Positions 7,384-12,077 of a stretch of DNA of 12,077 nucleotides are shown here, in pieces. A model generated the notes under the pieces. That model saw only the letters and a program-made list of their open reading frames with translations, made no database searches and had not been told where the DNA came from. How positions within the stretch are numbered: the first letter of the stretch is position 1; every line of letters begins with the position of its first letter. The position numbers and the translations under genes are program-made. Source of the DNA: Oscillospiraceae bacterium (GTDB lineage Bacteria > Bacillota > Clostridia > Oscillospirales > Ruminococcaceae); assembly GCA_016302225.1 (NCBI GenBank), contig JAEDOB010000039.1, positions 1-12,077 of the forward strand. Direction: 5' to 3'.

Positions 7384-8925
7384 ATGAAAAAATCGCTGAA
7401 ACACATTTTTCGGATAATTTTCGGACGTTCAATGATATACATTCTAATGCTTTTGCTGCAGATAGCCTATCTGTTTGTGGTATTTGCAAAGCTCGGTATG
7501 TATTCGGGATATATTTATGCGGCGTTTTCGGTGCTCAGCAGTATTTTGCTGGTCTACATCATCAACCGAAAGGGCAGCCCCGAGTTTAAGCTTGTATGGG
7601 TGCTGCCTGTCATAATCCTGCCTATATTCGGTGCTTTGATATACCTCTGGTCAAGAGTGCAGCCCGGTACAAGCATGATAAGGCGTCACCATATTGACAT
7701 CTGCGACAGGACATCAAAGCTTATTGCCCAGAACAAGGGCGTTATGGACGAGCTGGAGGAGCAGGACCCGCTGACGGCGACTCTGGCAAAGTATATGTCC
7801 AACTACGGCGGCTATCCCATTTACAAGAACACAAAGGTGACCTATTTTCCCCTCGGCGAGGACAAGCTGGCGGAGCTGCTTATTCAGCTTGAAAAGGCGG
7901 AAAAGTTCATCTTCATGGAATATTTCATCATCGAGGACGGGGAAATGTGGCAGGCTGTTCTGGACGTGCTCAAACGGAAGGCTGCTGCGGGTGTAGAGGT
8001 CAGGGTAATGTATGACGGAATGTGCTCCGTTGTGCTGCTGCCCTACGGCTATCCGAAGGAGCTTGCAAAGTATGGCATAAAAAGCAAGATGTTTGCGCCC
8101 ATTCGTCCCGTTCTGTCCACATCGCAGAACAACCGTGACCACCGAAAGATAGTGTCCATTGACGGAAGGGTGGCGTTCACGGGCGGCGTAAATCTGGCGG
8201 ACGAGTACATAAACCGAAAGCTTTTATACGGTCATTGGAAGGACACGGCGGTCATGCTGGAGGGCGATGCGGCGGAAAGCTTTACCATGATGTTCCTGCA
8301 AATGTGGAATGTTGACGAGAGGACGGAGGACGATTACAGCAAATATTTTGTTCCGAGCGTTCCCGTGGAGGGTGCGGACGGCTATGTTATGCCCTATGGC
8401 GACAGCCCGCTGGACGGCGAAAATGTGGGCGAAATGGTATATCTTGACATTATCAACACGGCAAAGCGGTATGTTCACATTATGACGCCCTACCTCATTC
8501 TTGACGGTGAAATGACTACTGCCCTGACTCATGCTGCCATGCGGGGCGTTGACGTCAAGCTGATACTGCCCCATATCCCCGACAAAAAGTACGCCTATCT
8601 GCTGGCACGAAGCCATTACAAGGAGCTTATACAGGCGGGCGTGAAGATATTTGAGTATGAGCCGGGGTTTGTTCATGCGAAGGTGTTTGTTTCCGACGAT
8701 GACAGGGCGGTGGTAGGCTCCATAAATCTGGATTATCGGAGCCTTTATCTGCATTTTGAATGTGCGGCGTTTATGTTCAAATGCTCGGAAATTGCCCATA
8801 TTGAGAGGGATTTCCTTAAAACGCTGAGAAAGTGCATTGCCATTGATATGGACAATGTCCGCAAATATCCTGCGGGGAAAAAGGTGCTGGGAAGTCTGCT
8901 CAGACTTATTGCACCACTCATGTGA
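7384..8925 (+). CDS. cls: Cardiolipin synthase, phospholipase D family
   Basis: A 513-residue membrane enzyme predicted to join two phosphatidylglycerol molecules into cardiolipin and glycerol. Three hydrophobic segments lie near residues 16-34, 42-60 and 68-89. Two phospholipase D active-site motifs follow: H253-x-K255-x4-D260, continuing into FTGGVN, and H431-x-K433-x4-D438, continuing into VGSINLDYRS. Both HKD sets are intact and the length is normal for Gram-positive Cls. The ribosome site GAGGGA (7372-7377) lies 6 nt before the ATG. It follows the kinase gene by 50 bp with only a weak hairpin between, so partial co-transcription is likely; no separate promoter stands out. Related PLD enzymes could be confused with it, but the N-terminal membrane anchor plus this motif pair is typical of Cls. 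Confidence 0.94.
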   Translation: MKKSLKHIFRIIFGRSMIYILMLLLQIAYLFVVFAKLGMYSGYIYAAFSVLSSILLVYIINRKGSPEFKLVWVLPVIILPIFGALIYLWSRVQPGTSMIRRHHIDICDRTSKLIAQNKGVMDELEEQDPLTATLAKYMSNYGGYPIYKNTKVTYFPLGEDKLAELLIQLEKAEKFIFMEYFIIEDGEMWQAVLDVLKRKAAAGVEVRVMYDGMCSVVLLPYGYPKELAKYGIKSKMFAPIRPVLSTSQNNRDHRKIVSIDGRVAFTGGVNLADEYINRKLLYGHWKDTAVMLEGDAAESFTMMFLQMWNVDERTEDDYSKYFVPSVPVEGADGYVMPYGDSPLDGENVGEMVYLDIINTAKRYVHIMTPYLILDGEMTTALTHAAMRGVDVKLILPHIPDKKYAYLLARSHYKELIQAGVKIFEYEPGFVHAKVFVSDDDRAVVGSINLDYRSLYLHFECAAFMFKCSEIAHIERDFLKTLRKCIAIDMDNVRKYPAGKKVLGSLLRLIAPLM

Positions 8926-8926
8926 A

Positions 8927-8968
8927 AAAAAGCTGTATCAAACCGAAAAAGGTCTGATACAGCTTTTT
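8927..8968. terminator. Bidirectional terminator between cls and the hydG operon
   Basis: AAAAAGCTGTATCA (8927-8940) is exactly complementary to TGATACAGCTTTTT (8955-8968), with a 14-nt loop that can add an inner 3-bp stem. An A-run on the left and a T-run on the right let it work in both directions. It starts 1 bp after the cls stop codon and ends 13 bp from the stop of the small minus-strand gene. Confidence 0.9.
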
Positions 8969-8981
8969 ATTGTCCGAATAA

Positions 8982-9215
8982 TTATTTGAGAATGCCGCCG
9001 AGCATATTGCCCAAGCCGCCAAGCTTTTCCTTGACATCATCGGCTTTCAGCTTTGCCTTGATGCCGTCGATAGCTGAGTTGATAACGTCGTCGGGCAGGT
9101 CAACACCCAGCACCTTTTCGGCAGCCTTTACGGGGTCCTTTGCGAATTCTGCGGCAAAATCCTTGTCGTTTTTGATCTTTTCAACTACCTCGTCGATTTT
9201 TGCTTTAATATCCAT
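8982..9215 (-). CDS. Small 77-residue protein, last gene of the hydG operon
   Basis: I do not recognise a named family. The protein is helical and highly charged, with no signal peptide, membrane segment or cysteine. Residues 18-42 (KDFAAEFAKDP...GVDLPDD) resemble the leader pattern of nitrile-hydratase-like or Nif11-like peptides (a DP-containing helix, then a G-[VI]-x-[LI]-P turn). The end is glycine-rich (GGLGNMLGGILK, 66-77). The start is very well supported: AGGAGGT (9229-9223) overlaps the hydG stop codon and sits 7 nt before the ATG. The 12-nt gap to hydG implies co-transcription and coupled translation. Possible roles are a chaperone-like or regulatory partner, or a peptide precursor; none is shown by the sequence. 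The open frame with this ribosome site and a terminator right after makes it a real gene. Confidence 0.8.
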   Translation of the reverse strand: MDIKAKIDEVVEKIKNDKDFAAEFAKDPVKAAEKVLGVDLPDDVINSAIDGIKAKLKADDVKEKLGGLGNMLGGILK

Positions 9216-9227
9216 TTGAATGACCTC

Positions 9228-10649
9228 CTAAAATCTGAAATCACGCTGACCGCCCGCTATTTTCTTGATATTCAGGCGGCATAGCTCTCTTGCTCTTTCG
9301 TTGGGAATGCGCTCTATCTCACGGAGAATTGCGGCTTCACCCGCCGCTTTGGTTTCGGCGGAGGCGTAATCCTGGAGATATTCCTTTAAAGTCATAAGTG
9401 CGTTTGGGTGGCAGCAGTTGGCTATCTGCCCCGACTTCAAAAGGGACATAAACCTGTCCCCCGTGCGTCCCTCACGATAGCAGGCGGTACAGAAGCTGGG
9501 GATATATCCGAGCTTCAGCAGCCAGCAGACTACCTCGTCAAGGGTTCGGCGGTCGTTCACGTCGAATTGTGCGGAGTCCTCGTCCTCATCGCAGGGTGCC
9601 GCATATCCGCCGACGCTGGTTTTGGAGCCGCCGCTTATCTGGGAAACGCCCAGTTCAAGCACCTTTTCCCTGACCTTTGCCGACTCTCTGGTGGACACGA
9701 TCATGCCCGTATACGGCACGGCAATTCGTATAACTGCCGCAATTTTCTCGAAAATATCGTCGGGAACGGCGTTATTGAAGCTGTCGGGGTCAACGTCGTC
9801 TGCGGGACGTATCCTCGGAATACTGATAGTATGGGGACCGACGCCCTTGTACGCTTCAAGGTGTTCGGCGTGCATTATCAAGCCCGCAAGCTCGTATTTC
9901 CAGCTGTCCAGCCCGAACAGAACGCCCAAGCCCACATCGTCAATTCCGCCTTCCATAGCCCTGTCCATAGCCTCGGTATGGTAGGCGTAGTCGTGCTTCG
10001 GTCCTGTGGGGTGGAGTTTTTCGTAATTTTCCTTGTTATATGTTTCCTGGAAAAGTATGTAAGTGCCTATTTCGGCTTCTTTCAGGCGGCGGTAATTTTC
10101 CACGGTGGTGGCGGCGATGTTCACATTCACTCTGCGGACGGCACCGTTTTTGTGCTTTACGGAATAGATGGTCTTGACGCTTTCCAGAATGTACTCAATG
10201 GGATTGTTCACGGGATCCTCGCCCGACTCAATGGCAAGCCGCTTGTGCCCCATATCCTGCAAAGCCATGACCTCGGCGGCTATCTCCTCCTGAGTCAGCT
10301 TTTTTCGGGGAATATGCTTGTTTTTCAGATGATAGGGACAGTAAAGGCAGCCGTTTACGCAGTAGTTTGACAGATAAAGGGGGGCGAAAAGCACGATGCG
10401 TCCGCCGTAAAAATTCTCCTTTATCTTACGTGCAAGGGCGAAAATGCGGCTGTTCAGGTCGTCAAATCCGCATTCTGCAAGCAATACCGCTTCACGGTGG
10501 GACACGCCCTTCAGCTTCTCTGCCTTTTCCAGAACGGCTTCTATCTCCGTCCTGTTCAGGCGGTTTTCCTCAGCATATTCCAGAGATTTCAAAATTTCCT
10601 CGTGAGAGATAAATTCCTCCGCATGGGGGGACATAACGTTGTATTTCAT
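9228..10649 (-). CDS. hydG: [FeFe]-hydrogenase H-cluster maturase HydG (radical SAM tyrosine lyase)
   Basis: A 473-residue cytoplasmic radical SAM enzyme. HydG cleaves tyrosine to p-cresol and dehydroglycine and builds the Fe(CO)(CN) synthon used for the H-cluster. Seen here: the radical SAM motif CX3CX2C with Cys97, Cys101 and Cys104 (CVNGCLYC), where typical radical SAM enzymes have CX3CX2C followed by an aromatic residue; GHKRLAIESGEDP (134-146); and the C-terminal CX2CX22C motif with Cys387, Cys390 and Cys413, which holds the second cluster and separates HydG from its relative ThiH. Length is normal. The ATG lies 3 nt after the stop of the upstream lipoprotein gene, with AAGGAA inside that gene's end as ribosome site. 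hydE, hydF and hydrogenase genes are not in the window. The 320-residue frame on the opposite strand is a shadow. Confidence 0.95.
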   Translation of the reverse strand: MKYNVMSPHAEEFISHEEILKSLEYAEENRLNRTEIEAVLEKAEKLKGVSHREAVLLAECGFDDLNSRIFALARKIKENFYGGRIVLFAPLYLSNYCVNGCLYCPYHLKNKHIPRKKLTQEEIAAEVMALQDMGHKRLAIESGEDPVNNPIEYILESVKTIYSVKHKNGAVRRVNVNIAATTVENYRRLKEAEIGTYILFQETYNKENYEKLHPTGPKHDYAYHTEAMDRAMEGGIDDVGLGVLFGLDSWKYELAGLIMHAEHLEAYKGVGPHTISIPRIRPADDVDPDSFNNAVPDDIFEKIAAVIRIAVPYTGMIVSTRESAKVREKVLELGVSQISGGSKTSVGGYAAPCDEDEDSAQFDVNDRRTLDEVVCWLLKLGYIPSFCTACYREGRTGDRFMSLLKSGQIANCCHPNALMTLKEYLQDYASAETKAAGEAAILREIERIPNERARELCRLNIKKIAGGQRDFRF

Positions 10650-10652
10650 CGG

Positions 10653-11654
10653 TTATTCCTTTTCGGATTCCTCCGTTTCAACAGGGTTTCCGTCTTCATC
10701 GGTAACATCGGTCACAGCGGGCGCAACAGGCTCTGTTATCTCGAATATCTTCTCTATCTCAGCCTTTATATTCTCGTAATTGACCTCTGAAGCGGCGAAA
10801 ATACGGGTGGTTTTCATTCCCTGACCGATCACCTGATAATCCGCAAGCTTCTTGTCCGCATTGCCGAGATTGTTGTCTGAGGTGCTGTACCAATAGGTCT
10901 TGACTGCGCCATCTTCGGTTGGTTCAATAATAACCTTTATCTCACTGACACTGCCTGCACGGTTTTTGTTGCTGACGTGGAACAGACCTCGGTTTCCCGT
11001 GTACCAGGTCACCTGAATTTCATCGGTTCCCTCCATTTTCGGGGAAATTATCTGAGCAAGCAGATTAAAGCCCTTTTCGGAAACGTCTACTATATTAGTA
11101 ATGGAACAGATAGCGTCGGAGGTTTCCACGAAAAGCTCGGGGATCCCGTCGCCCGTCATATCGTAAAATCCGAAACGTATAGTTCCGCTTTCAATATTCG
11201 ACGCAAACCAGTTTCCGTAAAATGTGTCGGTATTGTAAAGGGACATAAGAATACGTCCCGTAATTACCGCAGGTGTGGGCTTTGCAAGGTCTTCGGAATC
11301 AAGATAGCTGCTTGCCAGCAGATTTGAGGAATCTCTGATGGTGACAATAGCATCACCGACCTCGGGATTGCCGTCGTTCTCCTTGGCAATGACGTCGAGA
11401 GCACCGTTTATTTCGGACAGAGCGGATTCAACCACCTCTACCATGGATTCGGCAGGCTCGGTTTCGGTAGTTTCCTCACCGTCGGACGCAGAGGATTCGT
11501 CGGACTCCTTGTCCTTCTCGGGATTTTCGCCGTCGGAAACGGAGGCTTCGCCATTATCGGTATCTTCCCCCTCGGCACCCTCGGACTGTCCGCAGGCGGT
11601 CAGGGAAAAAAGAATTGTAAACAAGCAGAAAAAACTGATAAGGTATTTTTTCAT
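10653..11654 (-). CDS. Lipoprotein with acidic linker, first gene of the hydG operon
   Basis: A 333-residue exported lipoprotein of unknown function. The signal peptide ends in lipobox LTAC with Cys21 as lipid anchor. Residues 22-70 are an acidic Glu/Asp/Ser linker. The globular part (about 71-310) includes FYDMTGDGIPELFV (163-176), a DxTGDGxPEL loop common in clostridial lipoproteins and similar to calcium-binding FG-GAP or EF-hand-like loops. The last 25 residues are again acidic. The frame is open upstream to a TTG at 11708, but the ATG at 11654 is preferred because it places the signal peptide at the N-terminus; the TTG has no ribosome site. The Shine-Dalgarno (11686-11679) is far from the ATG, with a hairpin between. 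It overlaps neither neighbour but is only 3 nt from hydG, so the two are probably translated together. Confidence 0.85.
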   Translation of the reverse strand: MKKYLISFFCLFTILFSLTACGQSEGAEGEDTDNGEASVSDGENPEKDKESDESSASDGEETTETEPAESMVEVVESALSEINGALDVIAKENDGNPEVGDAIVTIRDSSNLLASSYLDSEDLAKPTPAVITGRILMSLYNTDTFYGNWFASNIESGTIRFGFYDMTGDGIPELFVETSDAICSITNIVDVSEKGFNLLAQIISPKMEGTDEIQVTWYTGNRGLFHVSNKNRAGSVSEIKVIIEPTEDGAVKTYWYSTSDNNLGNADKKLADYQVIGQGMKTTRIFAASEVNYENIKAEIEKIFEITEPVAPAVTDVTDEDGNPVETEESEKE

Positions 11655-11686
11655 ATTGGCATCGCTCTTTGAGAGCGTTCTCCTTT
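11655..11686 (-). promoter_or_regulatory. Ribosome site separated from its ATG by a hairpin
   Basis: On the minus strand, AAAGGAGA (11686-11679) is the only good Shine-Dalgarno, 25 nt before the ATG at 11654. CGCTCT (11677-11672) and AGAGCG (11668-11663) form a 6-bp hairpin with a CAA loop in between. Folding it leaves 10 nt of spacing. A 3-codon frame, ATG CCA ATA TGA (11662-11651), ends across the real start as ATGA. Confidence 0.55.
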
Positions 11687-11731
11687 CGCTGTTTTCGTGA
11701 TTTGTCAATTAACGGGAGATTGCATAAGTCT

Positions 11732-11760
11732 ATTATACTATAATAAGTGTAAAAAGTCAA
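11732..11760 (-). promoter_or_regulatory. Sigma-A promoter of the lipoprotein-hydG operon
   Basis: Read on the minus strand: TTGACT (11760-11755), a 17-bp spacer and TATAAT (11737-11732). The expected start is near 11725, giving a leader of about 70 nt. It is the only good promoter seen for the three minus-strand genes. Confidence 0.85.
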
Positions 11761-11799
11761 TAATTTTGGATAATTTGCTTTTGTGGGGATAATAACATG

Positions 11800-11895
11800 G
11801 TATTTCGCCGCAGCTTTGGCTGTGTACATGGCTTTCTTCCCTGGCGGTCGGCTGACGCCCGGGTGTTTCTCAGCAGCAAAGCAAGTCGCTGATAC
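11800..11895. other. GC-rich foldable island, possible non-coding RNA
   Basis: A GC-rich patch in otherwise AT-rich intergenic DNA. CCCTGGCG (11839-11846) pairs with CGCCCGGG (11856-11863), with one mismatch. GCTTTGGCTG (11813-11822) can pair with CAGC (11871-11874) and CAAAGC (11877-11882), enclosing the first stem. GTAT (11800-11803) can pair with ATAC (11892-11895) to close the whole. CGCAGC/GCTGTG (11809-11824) and TCAGC/GCTGA (11870-11892) are alternative local hairpins. I could not match it to a known riboswitch or sRNA, and the strand is undecided. Overlapping minus-strand frames have no ribosome site or plausible protein features. Confidence 0.4.
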
Positions 11896-11958
11896 GATAG
11901 TGTTTGCGAGAAAAACGGAGAAATGATAGTCAACATCAGACAAATACCAATATGTAGT

Positions 11959-12001
11959 TGTGCAAAAATAACAACACAGCAAAATGATAAGCTGTGCAAA
12001 A
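11959..12001. repeat. Repeat pair and small palindrome before the right-edge promoter
   Basis: TGTGCAAAA occurs at 11959-11967 and 11993-12001, 34 bp apart. CACAGC (11975-11980) and GCTGTG (11991-11996) form an inverted repeat with a 10-bp spacer. The position 40-85 bp upstream of a promoter suggests possible protein-binding sites, but no known operator is recognised. Confidence 0.3.
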
Positions 12002-12042
12002 CCAACTAAATTAACAAAACTGAAAAAAGTGTCAAAAAAGCC

Positions 12043-12071
12043 TTGACAAAAGAGGTCGAAAAGCGTATAAT
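12043..12071 (+). promoter_or_regulatory. Consensus sigma-A promoter at the right edge
   Basis: TTGACA (12043-12048), a 17-bp spacer and TATAAT (12066-12071) match the consensus perfectly. A-rich DNA (GAAAAAAGTGTCAAAAAAG, 12022-12040) just upstream could serve as an UP element. Transcription runs out of the window, so the gene or RNA it drives is not visible. Confidence 0.9.
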
Positions 12072-12077
12072 AATAAA

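Noticed and set aside
9408..10370. 320-codon open frame on the plus strand opposite hydG
   Set aside because: It is antisense to a gene whose cluster motifs are clear, and shows no family pattern, ribosome site or promoter.
11703..11708. TTGACA on the minus strand as a second -35 box for the lipoprotein gene
   Set aside because: No -10-like hexamer lies 16-18 bp downstream; that position holds the ribosome site instead.
11554..12005. Two minus-strand frames of 142 and 82 codons across the right intergenic region
   Set aside because: One runs into the lipoprotein gene in another frame. Both cross the operon promoter and the structured island, lack ribosome sites and show mixed, non-protein-like composition.

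Overview
The window looks like chromosomal DNA of an anaerobic, mid-GC Gram-positive bacterium of the class Clostridia. A Ruminococcus-like member of the Oscillospiraceae is my best guess. Supporting evidence: strong AAAGGAG-type ribosome binding sites, near-consensus sigma-A promoters with 17-bp spacers, clostridial-type lipoproteins with acidic or Ser/Thr/Glu-rich linkers, a TPR/DUF4037/DUF4125 protein, and the [FeFe]-hydrogenase maturase HydG. I see no phage, transposase, tRNA, rRNA or CRISPR sequence.

Left part, plus strand. The window opens with the 3' end of trpA (1-219), closed by a strong hairpin terminator (256-304). Two related lipoprotein genes follow (399-1196 and 1518-2621). Each is driven by an identical copy of a 58-bp promoter segment (288-345 and 1396-1453). 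They share leader, signal peptide, linker style and a PESITLSTY junction but carry different C-terminal modules: an Ig-like fold candidate in the first, a BIG2 domain plus VanY-type D,D-carboxypeptidase in the second. Next is a large cytoplasmic protein joining TPR repeats, a nucleotidyltransferase-like DUF4037 domain and DUF4125 (2674-4959).

Middle, plus strand. An AT-rich gap holds a candidate terminator and a good promoter (5127-5155). It leads to a membrane-bound hybrid histidine kinase with kinase, receiver and HPt domains in one chain (5231-7333). A cardiolipin synthase gene (7384-8925) follows after 50 bp and a weak hairpin. A bidirectional terminator (8927-8968) separates this block from the converging genes.

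Right part, minus strand. One promoter (11732-11760) appears to drive a tight three-gene operon: a lipoprotein (11654-10653), hydG (10649-9228) and a 77-residue protein (9215-8982). The intergenic gaps are only 3 and 12 nt. HydG makes the CO and CN ligands of the hydrogenase H-cluster from tyrosine. Its tight coupling to an exported lipoprotein and a small leader-peptide-like protein is the most unusual arrangement here. The lipoprotein's start codon lies 25 nt from its Shine-Dalgarno, with a hairpin between them.

Right edge. An intergenic stretch of about 320 bp holds a GC-rich, foldable island (11800-11895) that no gene explains, a repeat pair, and a consensus promoter (12043-12071) firing out of the window. 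No clear new defence or mobile system is visible. The best leads are the hydG operon with its small protein, the GC-rich island, and the duplicated lipoprotein modules.
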